Positions 16,881-24,659 of a DNA stretch of 34,375 bases are shown piece by piece. The notes beneath the pieces were generated by a model. The model worked only from the letters and a program-made list of their open reading frames with translations, had not been told where the DNA came from and ran no database searches. How positions within the stretch are numbered: position 1 is the stretch's first letter; each line of letters opens with the position of its first letter. The translations under genes were made by a program, and so were the position numbers. The stretch covers positions 1 through 34,375 of the forward strand of contig NZ_AKFJ01000111.1 in NCBI RefSeq assembly GCF_000272475.1, given 5' to 3'. Source of the stretch: Novosphingobium sp. Rr 2-17 (GTDB lineage: Bacteria; Pseudomonadota; Alphaproteobacteria; Sphingomonadales; Sphingomonadaceae).

Positions 16881-17630
16881 ATGGGAAGACTCGAAGGCAA
16901 AGTTGCGATCATCACAGGGGCTGCTCAGGGCATGGGCGCCGAGCACGCTCGTCGTTTTGTGCACGAGGGCGCGCTGACGATTTTCACCGACATTAACGAG
17001 GACGCAGGCAACCAATTGGCTGCCGAACTGGGTGAGCGAAGCCTGTTTATCCGTCATGATGTGTCTCGCGAAAGCGATTGGCAGACGGTGATAGACGCTG
17101 GGGAAAAGCAATTCGGTCCCATCAACGTACTGGTCAATAACGCAGGCATCCTAGGCCCAGGGGTGAAAACCGCAGATCTGGCGGAAGCCGACTTTTTGAA
17201 AGTCTGTGCGATAAATCTCACCGCTACATTTCTGGGCACCAAACACGTGATCCCTTCGATGATCCGCGCGGGCGGCGGATCGATCGTGAATGTTTCTTCG
17301 ATTTCGGGCATCGTGGCGATCTACGGCACGCCTAATTCTGCCTACGCAGCCAGCAAGTTCGCGGTTCGCGGCCTGACCAAGCAAGTTGCCATCGAATATG
17401 GTGAGCACGCCATCCGAGCGAACTCGGTTCATCCCGGTTACATCCGGACCCCAATGATGACTGCCGCGCTAGATGAGGATCAGATCAAGGTCGCCAGTGG
17501 ATCGGTGCCGATCAAGCGCGTTGGCGAGGTTGAGGACGTTTCGAACCTTGTCGTGTTCCTCGCATCCGACGAGTCCGGCTTCATAACCGGGTCCGAATAC
17601 ATCATTGACGGTGGCCTCACCGCACTTTGA
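16881..17630 (+). CDS. Short-chain dehydrogenase/reductase (SDR 2)
   Basis: A 249-residue classical SDR: TGAAQGMG cofactor loop, TDIN after the second strand (NAD preference expected), NNAG, serine in VNVSSISG and YAASK as catalytic YxxxK. It resembles SDR 1 (11296-12042) over its whole length and may act on another alcohol of the same pathway or on the opposite stereoisomer. The start at ATG 16881 is supported by GGAGAGG four to ten bases upstream; the in-frame TTG at 16869 lies on the operator side and is unlikely. It appears monocistronic, with a terminator after it, and is divergent from the P450 operon. Confidence 0.92.
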   Translation: MGRLEGKVAIITGAAQGMGAEHARRFVHEGALTIFTDINEDAGNQLAAELGERSLFIRHDVSRESDWQTVIDAGEKQFGPINVLVNNAGILGPGVKTADLAEADFLKVCAINLTATFLGTKHVIPSMIRAGGGSIVNVSSISGIVAIYGTPNSAYAASKFAVRGLTKQVAIEYGEHAIRANSVHPGYIRTPMMTAALDEDQIKVASGSVPIKRVGEVEDVSNLVVFLASDESGFITGSEYIIDGGLTAL

Positions 17631-17658
17631 CGTTCGTTCAGAGTAACCCGTCAGGGCA

Positions 17659-17693
17659 GCGGCCGGGTGCGAAACCCGGCCGCCGTCTTTTTT
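17659..17693 (+). terminator. Rho-independent terminator after SDR 2
   Basis: A perfect 10-bp GC-rich stem (GCGGCCGGGT with its complement, five-base loop, 17659-17683) is followed by CGTCTTTTTT. It is oriented for the plus strand. On the minus strand the hairpin lies just past the carboxyltransferase stop but has no U-tract, so it is mainly a plus-strand signal. Confidence 0.85.
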
Positions 17694-19155
17694 AGCCCTC
17701 GCGCCGAAGACTGACGCTGAATTCTGCGGACTTCATCTCGACCACCGGGATCGTGGCTATTTGCATCAGCTTGCGCACCTGATCCAGTTCCGGCGACGAA
17801 AGCATAGGGTAGTCCCTGCGTACCGGACCGGCGGCACGCATCTTCTCGATGTCGGCCTGGGGCACGAATGCGCGATAGAGAAGCTCGTCCTCGTCGTCGG
17901 TGCCGTACTGCTTCTTCAATTCTTCGATGCTGGGGGCCTTAGGCGGGTTTGCAAGCACTTCCTCTGCCCGCGCGCTCGTCATGATCCGATCGAGCACTGC
18001 GGGATCAACTGGCGCAACGGTATCGCCGTAGAAGCCTGCCGCATACTGGATGACCTCATCGGGGATCGTCCCATAGCGCTTGCCGGTGACGACATTGAGG
18101 ACGGCCTGAATACCGACGAGCTGGCTGAACGGCGTTGCCATCCCCGGGTAGCCCAGATCGCGACGGACCGCCGCCACTTCGTCCAGTACCTCTGGCAACT
18201 TGTCCATCATCTTATGCATCGCCAGTTGGGCTTTGAAAGTGCCCATCATGCCGCCCGGAATCTGATGCTGGATCGAGAACTCATCGTATTCGGCGTATTG
18301 ATCGACCAGAAAGCCAGCCGCCTTGCCGACATCGCGGAAGTGGGTCGCAACCGGTTCAAACAGCGATTCATCCAGGCTGTGGGTGTGGCCACGCAACTGG
18401 ATGTTCCTGGCCATGATCTCGGTCGAAGGCACGGACGGACCATTCGCCATGGGTCGGCTCGCGGTGTGGATCACTGTGACTCCGCAATCGATCGCATCGA
18501 GGTAGGCTTTTGCGGACAGACCCAGGAGGTTGTTCGAGTGGAATTCCAGGGGTTTGCCAACCGCCGCCTTGACGAGCGCCGGCACCAGTTGCTCGATCCG
18601 GTCCTTTTCCAGCACGCCGGCGGTATCGTACAAAAGGATCGAGTCGATGTCCGGGCTTTCCGCCAGCTTCCTCGCATTCGAGACGAAGAACTCGTCCGTA
18701 TGCACGGGCGAAAGAGCGAACATGATCGCCCCTGCCACCGCGGCGCCGTTGGCTTCCTTCGCCACTCGCGCAAGACGAAGCATGTTCTCGATCCCGAACA
18801 GGACATCGTAAATCCAGAACGATCGAATACCGTGGGCACACAAGCGCTTCACCCACAGGTCCATCAGTGCCGGCGGAGTTATGCCGAAGGTCACATTCGC
18901 GTTTGCGCGCAACCCGGCGCGCAACGGCGTGTTCGGCATGGACTCGACGAGAAGATCGAGTCCTTCCCAATAGTTTTCCTGACAATACCGGGTGAGCACG
19001 TCCAGCATGCCGCCGCCTGTCAGGTCGATGGTGCTGAAACCAGTCTTGTCGATTAGCGGCGAAACCGGAAGCGCCATGCCAGCGCGCATGCGCAGCCCCC
19101 ACAGGCTCTGCTGCCCATCGCGCATCGTTTCATCAAGAAATTCAATATGAGCCAT
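17692..19155 (-). CDS. HMGL-type carboxyltransferase subunit (pyruvate carboxylase B / oxaloacetate decarboxylase alpha-like), altered metal site
   Basis: A 487-residue protein with a TIM-barrel carboxyltransferase domain (about 5-300) and a PYC/OADA-type C-terminal domain with TPFSQLVGIQAVLNV. The family moves CO2 between biotin and a 2-oxo acid or similar acceptor at a divalent metal held by Asp, carbamylated Lys and two His. Here D13 is present in ETMRDGQQSL. The lysine of the usual IKDMAG-type motif is Y176 (LLYDTAG), and the HTHDTSG-type motif reads FHSNNLLG, keeping H206 but with N208 for the second histidine. The usual centre therefore cannot form, and the acceptor or chemistry is probably different. 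The cognate biotin carrier is directly upstream (19199-19693). Confidence 0.85.
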   Translation of the reverse strand: MAHIEFLDETMRDGQQSLWGLRMRAGMALPVSPLIDKTGFSTIDLTGGGMLDVLTRYCQENYWEGLDLLVESMPNTPLRAGLRANANVTFGITPPALMDLWVKRLCAHGIRSFWIYDVLFGIENMLRLARVAKEANGAAVAGAIMFALSPVHTDEFFVSNARKLAESPDIDSILLYDTAGVLEKDRIEQLVPALVKAAVGKPLEFHSNNLLGLSAKAYLDAIDCGVTVIHTASRPMANGPSVPSTEIMARNIQLRGHTHSLDESLFEPVATHFRDVGKAAGFLVDQYAEYDEFSIQHQIPGGMMGTFKAQLAMHKMMDKLPEVLDEVAAVRRDLGYPGMATPFSQLVGIQAVLNVVTGKRYGTIPDEVIQYAAGFYGDTVAPVDPAVLDRIMTSARAEEVLANPPKAPSIEELKKQYGTDDEDELLYRAFVPQADIEKMRAAGPVRRDYPMLSSPELDQVRKLMQIATIPVVEMKSAEFSVSLRREG

Positions 19156-19198
19156 TCGCTACCCTCTCCTGTTACCTTTTCGGCAACCATCCCAATGA

Positions 19199-19693
19199 CT
19201 AGTCTTGGCTGAGATAAATCAGCGCCTGACCGCCTTCGACCACGTCGGCATCGGCCACGGCGATGTGCCTGACCGTGCCGGCCACTTCGACCGTTACCGA
19301 AGTAAACAGTTTCATGACCTCGATCAGACATATCTCCATGCCTGGCTCGACCCGCTGGCCTACTTCGACGAAGGGCGGCGCTCCGGGCTTTGGTGACCGG
19401 TAGAATGTGCCCAAGTTCGGGGCGGTCATGACCAACCAAGTCGGATCGATGCCACAGGGCGATGATATGGGCGCCAGAACGGCATCACGCTCGGCAGCCG
19501 CCGCCACCGGAGGCACGGACGCGATAGAAGGTTGCATAGCCACACGAGGGACACTTGCCGCGATGGCGCCACCCTCCGTATCACTCGAAAGTACAAGGCT
19601 GAACGCCAGAGTCTCGATCGAAAGAGCGCTCCACCCGCCGGATTGAAAGAGCGTCACCATTATTTCGAGGTCACGCGCGAGTTGATCGCTCAT
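19199..19693 (-). CDS. Biotin carboxyl carrier protein, carrier 2
   Basis: A 164-residue carrier with an N-terminal AccB-like unit (LEIMVTLFQSGGWSALSIE), an Ala/Pro linker, and a biotinyl domain with the attachment motif IEVMKLF, K128 being the biotin lysine. It shares APNLGTFYR-x-PKPGA with carrier 1 (8175-8684), so the two are paralogues. It is next to the carboxyltransferase gene, which suggests it shuttles carboxybiotin to that subunit. The biotin carboxylase that charges it is probably the one at 6808-8175, since no other is present. Confidence 0.9.
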   Translation of the reverse strand: MSDQLARDLEIMVTLFQSGGWSALSIETLAFSLVLSSDTEGGAIAASVPRVAMQPSIASVPPVAAAAERDAVLAPISSPCGIDPTWLVMTAPNLGTFYRSPKPGAPPFVEVGQRVEPGMEICLIEVMKLFTSVTVEVAGTVRHIAVADADVVEGGQALIYLSQD

Positions 19694-19721
19694 TGCCAGG
19701 ACATCCCGCTTTGTAATTTCT

Positions 19722-20855
19722 TCAGTTCACCAGCGCTGGCTGCGGCTCATGCAGCGCCATCTGCGCCGCAAGCGAGGTCGCCATCACGCGCTCGTAATGC
19801 CACACATGGTTTCCGAACCCATGCTCCAGAACTTTGGCACGGCGCAGGAAGCGATGGAGGCCTAGTTCCCAAGTGAAACCCATGCCGCCGTGAAGCTGAA
19901 TCGCCTGATTGCAAACGTCTCGCGCGGTTTCGCCGCAATAGGCTTTGGCCATGGAGGCCGCCCGGCTTCGATCCTGAGCATCCTCGGCCACAGCCCAGAA
20001 GGCATAGTAAGCAGCCGAACGACCGGCCTCGATGGCAACAGCCATGTCCGCGCAGCGATGCTTCAGTGCTTGGAATGCCCCGATAGGCTGGGAAAATTGA
20101 ACGCGGGTCTTCACGTATTCAACGGTAGTATCCAGCATCCGGGCCGCGATCCCGATCTGCATGCCTGCGTAGACCGTCGCCGCCACGTCGATCAGGCGGG
20201 CGATCGCAGCTTCCGGCGCCTTGTGGCTAATCAGCGCGTCGTCCGCCACCGAAGCCGCATCCAGGATGAGTTCGAAGAAGCCGCTCGAAGGATCAATATC
20301 TTCATGCTGCCGTAACGCCACTCCACGCGCATCACGCGCAATCATGGCGAGGCACGGCGACCCGTCACAGCGCGCCAGCACCAGGAAGGCATCAGCCCGG
20401 TCGGCATCGCCCACAAGTATCTTACGCCCAGTAATGCCATTGCCGCCGATCACGGTCTGCACGTCTTCGGGGTCGTAGCCCTGCCCTGCTTCCAATGAAG
20501 CAATAGCGATCTTCATCTCGCCTTCCGTGATCCGTGGAAGCCAACGCGCCTTTTGATTCTCGTTTCCGTACAGCGCGATAATGTCGGTAGCGACCAGTGT
20601 GGACGCCACGATCGACGGGGCCAACCCGGATCCCAGCGCCTCAATGGCAAGTGCCACATCGACAAAGCTGAGCCCGACCCCTCCATCTTCCTCAGGGACC
20701 AGAAGCGAGAAGAGACCCAGTTCGCTGAGCGCTGACCACAGGTCCGTAGGGCGACCTTCTGCCGGGTCTGGGGCCGTCAGTTGAGGAAAATCGCTCAACA
20801 ACTGGCCCAGCGTTTCGCCCAAGCTTTTTTGCTCTTCATTGAACGCAAAATTCAT
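19722..20855 (-). CDS. Acyl-CoA dehydrogenase, subunit-type 1 (FadE-like)
   Basis: A 377-residue flavoprotein of the acyl-CoA dehydrogenase family: N-terminal helical domain with ALSELGLFSLLVPEEDGGVGLS, a middle beta domain, and a C-terminal helical domain with YVKTRVQFSQPIGAFQALKHRCADM and IQLHGGMGFTWELGLHRFLRRAK. The YEGTS-type glutamate motif of medium-chain enzymes is absent. It lies 12 bases downstream of a second dehydrogenase. In steroid degraders such adjacent pairs form alpha2beta2 enzymes (ChsE1-ChsE2 type) acting on cyclic or branched side chains. A heteromer is therefore plausible here, but this is inference. Confidence 0.9.
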   Translation of the reverse strand: MNFAFNEEQKSLGETLGQLLSDFPQLTAPDPAEGRPTDLWSALSELGLFSLLVPEEDGGVGLSFVDVALAIEALGSGLAPSIVASTLVATDIIALYGNENQKARWLPRITEGEMKIAIASLEAGQGYDPEDVQTVIGGNGITGRKILVGDADRADAFLVLARCDGSPCLAMIARDARGVALRQHEDIDPSSGFFELILDAASVADDALISHKAPEAAIARLIDVAATVYAGMQIGIAARMLDTTVEYVKTRVQFSQPIGAFQALKHRCADMAVAIEAGRSAAYYAFWAVAEDAQDRSRAASMAKAYCGETARDVCNQAIQLHGGMGFTWELGLHRFLRRAKVLEHGFGNHVWHYERVMATSLAAQMALHEPQPALVN

Positions 20856-20867
20856 TGCTCCTCCCCC

Positions 20868-22058
20868 TCACCGCGGCAGCCCGAGCATGCGCTCGCCGAT
20901 AATGTTGCGCTGAATCTCTGAGGATCCGGAGTAGATCGTGAACGCTTTCGACTGCAGGTAGCTGAGCTGGAACCGCCCGCCCCCCGCGCTGGCGGGGTCC
21001 GGCGCCGCAATCGGCGCAACCGGACCCAGAATATCCAGGGCGGTCTCGTACATATCTTGCGCCGCGTGGCTCCAGTAGAGCTTGATGATCGATGCATCGG
21101 GGCCGCGCTCTTCGCCGTTCAGATATTTGCTGAACGTGCGCACCGCGTTGAGACGCATGATTTCAACCTGGGCGATCGACTTTGCCAGCTTCTGGCGTAC
21201 CACCGGATCGTCGATGATTTTCTTTCCACCTTGCAACGTCTGCTCGGCAGTCTCGATTAGCTTCTCCAGTTCCTGCTTGAAACGGACCTGGCGCCCCAGG
21301 GCGTCTTCCGGTCCGCGTTCATAAGCAAGGGTCGTCATGGCAATGCGCCAGCCATCGTTGATATCGCCGACGATATTTTCGACTGGCACCTCGACGTCAT
21401 CGAAGAACGTTTCGTTGAACTCGGATTCCCCGGAAATCTGCCGCAATGGCCGGATGGAGATGCCAGGGCTGTTCATGTCAATCAGCAGGAAGCTTAGGCC
21501 CTTGTGCTTGGGAGCATCCGGGTCGGTCCGCACGAGGGCAAAGCACCATTGGGAATACTGGGCGTAACTGGTCCAGATTTTTTGCCCGTTGACGATGAAC
21601 TTGTCGCCGTGCCTGCGCGCACGCGTCCTGACAGAGGCGAGATCGGACCCGGCGTTGGGTTCGGAAAAGCCTTGGCACCAGACTTCGTCGGACGAGATGA
21701 TCTTGGGCAGAAACCGCTTTTTCTGTTCCTCCGTTCCGTGGCGAAGGATTGTGGTTCCGGCAAGGTTGTGGCCAATGATGTTAAGGCCTTCAGGTGCCTT
21801 GGCTCGCGCCATTTCCTCGGCGAAGATGGCCCTCTCGATCAACGTCGCGCCGCGACCACCGTACTCGACCGGCCAATTGATGCCGCTCCATCCGCCCGCG
21901 TAAAGCTTGCGTTCCCACGCGAGGCGGAACATCGCGCGCTCGTCTTCGTCCTCTGGTTCGAAAACAGTGTCGCCCCAGCCGTCCGGAAGCGCACCAACCA
22001 GCCATTCACGCAGATCCTGGCGGAACTGCACTTCCTCGGTCGTGTAGTTGAAGTCCAT
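20868..22058 (-). CDS. Acyl-CoA dehydrogenase, subunit-type 2 (FadE-like)
   Basis: A 396-residue acyl-CoA dehydrogenase. Visible landmarks are GGWSGINWPVEYGGRGAT, the flavin-contact WCQGFSEPNAGSDLAS, KIWTSYAQYS, and a C-terminal FTIYSGSSEIQRNIIGERMLGLPR. AYERGPEDAL in the C-terminal helical domain holds a glutamate in the region where some family members place the catalytic base. It should introduce a 2,3-double bond and pass electrons to ETF, whose beta gene appears to start at the left edge of the window. It is encoded 15 bases after the PaaG-type gene, and the paired dehydrogenase follows. Confidence 0.92.
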   Translation of the reverse strand: MDFNYTTEEVQFRQDLREWLVGALPDGWGDTVFEPEDEDERAMFRLAWERKLYAGGWSGINWPVEYGGRGATLIERAIFAEEMARAKAPEGLNIIGHNLAGTTILRHGTEEQKKRFLPKIISSDEVWCQGFSEPNAGSDLASVRTRARRHGDKFIVNGQKIWTSYAQYSQWCFALVRTDPDAPKHKGLSFLLIDMNSPGISIRPLRQISGESEFNETFFDDVEVPVENIVGDINDGWRIAMTTLAYERGPEDALGRQVRFKQELEKLIETAEQTLQGGKKIIDDPVVRQKLAKSIAQVEIMRLNAVRTFSKYLNGEERGPDASIIKLYWSHAAQDMYETALDILGPVAPIAAPDPASAGGGRFQLSYLQSKAFTIYSGSSEIQRNIIGERMLGLPR

Positions 22059-22073
22059 TTCCGCCTCTCTCGC

Positions 22074-22886
22074 TCAGCGCCAGCTTTGGTCGGTCTGCGC
22101 CGGCCCCGAACTGAAGGCGGGCTTGCGCTTTTCACGGAAGGCCATCACGCCTTCCATGTAGTCAGGCCCAACGAAGGCGACGGTCTGCGAGAGAATTTCG
22201 AACTCGACCATCTGGTCGAACGTCGCATATTCCGACTTGTTGAGGAGCGCCTTGCTCATCGCCACCGAAGTCGGCGCATTCTGAACGATGAGTTGGGCCA
22301 TGGCCCGAGCTTCGGCCAGGAGATCGTCGTGCGGTACGACCTTGCTCACCAACCCGATCGCCAGGGCCTCGGCAGCTTCAACTTTGCGGGCCGTAAACGC
22401 CAATTCCTTAGCACGAGCCAGGCCCACTGCACGCTGCAGGAAATACATACCGCCGAAGTCGGGTACGAGCCCAACTTTCGCAAACGACTGAGTGAAGCTC
22501 GCCTTCTCGCTCGCAATCACGATGTCGCATACGAGCGGAATGTTGGCCCCGGCACCAGCCGCCGCACCGTTCACGGCCGCGATTACTGGCTTCTCCAACT
22601 TATAGAGCGGCTCCATAATCGACGTCAGAATCCAGCGATGGCGGGCGCTGAGCTGCAAAGGGGTAAGGTCGGTGCGGCGGTTCTTGAGATCTGCCCCCGC
22701 GCAGAACCCTCGACCGGCACCAGTGAGGATGACACACCCAACTTCCGGATCGGAGCGCAAACGGGGGATCAAATCCTCCAACTCGCCGTAAAGACGATCG
22801 GTCGTCGCGTTCATCGAATCCGGGCGGTTGAGCGTCACGGTCGCGATGCGATCGCGAAGCTCGAAAATGATGTCGTGGTAGTCCAT
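22074..22886 (-). CDS. PaaG-type enoyl-CoA isomerase/hydratase family protein
   Basis: A 270-residue crotonase-fold protein. FCAGADLKNRR forms the oxyanion segment. The catalytic region reads GAAAGAGANIPLVCD and FTQSFAKVGLVPDFGG, closely resembling PaaG (1,2-epoxyphenylacetyl-CoA isomerase), which has no Glu144 or Glu164 but uses an aspartate in the GLVPD segment. A double-bond or ring isomerase role is more likely than hydration. ATG 22886 is chosen because homology begins there (MDYHDIIFELRDRI); a longer frame to 22967 would overlap the upstream hydrolase gene. The gap to that gene is seven bases. Confidence 0.88.
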   Translation of the reverse strand: MDYHDIIFELRDRIATVTLNRPDSMNATTDRLYGELEDLIPRLRSDPEVGCVILTGAGRGFCAGADLKNRRTDLTPLQLSARHRWILTSIMEPLYKLEKPVIAAVNGAAAGAGANIPLVCDIVIASEKASFTQSFAKVGLVPDFGGMYFLQRAVGLARAKELAFTARKVEAAEALAIGLVSKVVPHDDLLAEARAMAQLIVQNAPTSVAMSKALLNKSEYATFDQMVEFEILSQTVAFVGPDYMEGVMAFREKRKPAFSSGPAQTDQSWR

Positions 22887-22893
22887 GGCTATA

Positions 22894-23724
22894 TCAGCTT
22901 TCGATTTCAGGAGGCGGCACATGTGCAAGATCGCCTTCCAAAGATTCAGGGACCGCGAACCATTCATCCGGGATGTTCACGGGTATGCGGAAGTCGTGAG
23001 CAGGCACGACGATGTCACTTTCGGTCAGCACGCGGGCCATTGCCCTTTGCCAATCCCGCTCGCTTTCGCTGCGGATATTGCCGGTGATGAAGGCGCCCGC
23101 CAGAGACCGTTGAGGGTGCTTGTTCGCCCGCGCATCGGCGGGAAACCAGTAGCGGTAATGGTCTCCCAAATCGGATACCAAGGCGGCTCGCCCCTTCTCG
23201 GTCGAGACGACGACGACCTGCATGCCTTCAGTGTGGCTCGGCACGAACAACAAGCGGATGCCCGGAAACAAGTCGTGATCGCCCTCAACAATCTGCAGTT
23301 GCGAAGGCCGTTTACGCCCCAGCAGATTGTCCCGCGTGGATTGCCAGTAAAACACCCGTTGCGAAGGGACGGGGTCCACCGAGGCCATCAACTCGGCCCG
23401 TTGCACGACGACGCAGGCGTCAGGGAACAAGTCGAGATTGTCCGCATGATCGAAATGGAGATGGGTAAGCACCACGTGCGTAATCTCGTCCGGACGTAGT
23501 CCCGCGCCCGCCAGTGCCGTAACCAGCGCGGGATGCCCGCCACCCATGCCGTTTACCCGCAACCGCTTCGTGACCAGAGAAATGTCGGCCATTCCACTAT
23601 CGACCAGGATGTTACGCCCTTGCCCCTGGACCAGCCAGCAATGGATCGGATCGCGCATCACCGACGCGCCGTGCGGGACGTAAATCTCGCCGACGCGCAG
23701 GGAAGTGATCCGATAATGGCTCAC
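22894..23724 (-). CDS. Metallo-beta-lactamase-fold hydrolase (lactonase-like)
   Basis: A 276-residue MBL-fold protein with the zinc motif THLHFDH (H88, H90, D92, H93), then PSHTEGMQ, SDLGDHY and a C-terminal PAHD, which complete a dinuclear metal site. The layout is like AHL-lactonase and related ester/lactone hydrolases. In this pathway it could open a lactone made by the LLM monooxygenase or cleave a thioester; neither is shown. It starts at GTG 23724 in a GTGA overlap with the DUF35 gene stop. Confidence 0.88.
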   Translation of the reverse strand: MSHYRITSLRVGEIYVPHGASVMRDPIHCWLVQGQGRNILVDSGMADISLVTKRLRVNGMGGGHPALVTALAGAGLRPDEITHVVLTHLHFDHADNLDLFPDACVVVQRAELMASVDPVPSQRVFYWQSTRDNLLGRKRPSQLQIVEGDHDLFPGIRLLFVPSHTEGMQVVVVSTEKGRAALVSDLGDHYRYWFPADARANKHPQRSLAGAFITGNIRSESERDWQRAMARVLTESDIVVPAHDFRIPVNIPDEWFAVPESLEGDLAHVPPPEIES

Positions 23725-24647
23725 GCGTCGATAACCTCGAACCGTTCAATGTCGGACACGCGCCCTTTGCGCTCGCCTTGTGCCCACACCGCCTGGACCC
23801 GCGTGCCTGGCTTAATCGTGTTCTTGGCCGTCTCCAGATCGTCGATCTCGATCACATGGATCATCTTCGTGGATGCCCCGTCGAGCACGATTTCGGCATA
23901 GACGTACGGAACCTTCCGGGTGACCCCATACACTTCCATGTTGATGATAGAGCAGGCCCTGATCGTCCCGGTGTCTGCGCAAGTCTTCCAGGTGCCCGTG
24001 CGAGCATGGCTGATATCGTCGATCTCGCGCGGCGGCAGCAGCGCGGTGTCCTGCCCCGGTTGGCGCACGCCCATGATACGACCGTTCTCGCGGATCTCAT
24101 CAAAGAGCCGGCCATAATACGGCCCGTAGGCATGCTCGAACTCCAGCTTCATGGCATAGGGAATGACGCCCAGCGGCTCTTCGGTGGCATCAAGCGCCTG
24201 GACCGTCCCGGCCCGGGCATCCGGCGTAAGTGCGAAGCCCTTGATCGCCAGGACCGACTGCTCGACGCTATCGTCCCATTCGGCGGTAACGCGTTGGCCA
24301 ATTGACAACTCGTCGAAGCGGGCAAGAATGCGATGCGGGAACGCGTTGTCGCAACCGTCAAGCTGAATGAACCCGATAACCTGCCCGTCAACGCGGGTGA
24401 AGGCCGTGAGGGTGCCGGTTTGGGGCGCTTCGACGAAAGCCTCCAACTCCTCTCCGTCGATGGATGAGAAATCTTGCGCTGGGGCAACGACCCTGCCCGA
24501 TGCGAAGCGCGAAGCAACGATCCTGTGGTTCTTCACTTCGGCCAAAAAGGTGCCGGCTGCCGGGCCCGGCGTGAGGGTGTAGGGTAGGTTGATTTCACTG
24601 TGGAAAGTGGACAAATCGATGGGGTGGCTGTCCGGTGCGGAATACAT
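23721..24647 (-). CDS. Tandem DUF35 (OB-fold) protein, partner of the thiolase-like pair
   Basis: A 308-residue protein in which the DUF35 acyl-CoA-associated OB-fold unit appears twice: about residues 25-150 (YTLTPGPAAGTFLAEVK, then FTRVDGQVIGFIQLDG) and 170-305 (FEHAYGPYYGRLFDEIREN, then VPYVYAEIVLDG and KPGTRVQAVW). Single-domain DUF35 proteins normally carry a four-cysteine zinc ribbon; here the corresponding segment (GVRQPGQDTALLPPREIDD) has no cysteine. DUF35 partners work with thiolase-fold enzymes, for example ChsH2 with the aldolase Ltp2 and BbsA with BbsB. It is next to two thiolase-like genes, 12 bases after the second. Confidence 0.82.
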   Translation of the reverse strand: MYSAPDSHPIDLSTFHSEINLPYTLTPGPAAGTFLAEVKNHRIVASRFASGRVVAPAQDFSSIDGEELEAFVEAPQTGTLTAFTRVDGQVIGFIQLDGCDNAFPHRILARFDELSIGQRVTAEWDDSVEQSVLAIKGFALTPDARAGTVQALDATEEPLGVIPYAMKLEFEHAYGPYYGRLFDEIRENGRIMGVRQPGQDTALLPPREIDDISHARTGTWKTCADTGTIRACSIINMEVYGVTRKVPYVYAEIVLDGASTKMIHVIEIDDLETAKNTIKPGTRVQAVWAQGERKGRVSDIERFEVIDA

Positions 24648-24659
24648 CGTCTCTCTCCC

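Noticed and set aside
17659..17693. The SDR 2 terminator as a bidirectional terminator for the carboxyltransferase operon
   Set aside because: The minus-strand transcript has no U-tract after the stem, so intrinsic termination in that direction is not supported.
17761..19056. Plus-strand open frame of 431 codons
   Set aside because: It is an antisense shadow of the carboxyltransferase gene, whose motifs and neighbours are clear. The predicted protein is rich in His/Arg/Asp in a way typical of shadow frames.
21504..23087. Long plus-strand open frame of 527 codons
   Set aside because: It lies antisense to the acyl-CoA dehydrogenase, PaaG-type and MBL genes, all with strong family motifs. High GC keeps the opposite frame open, and its translation resembles no family.
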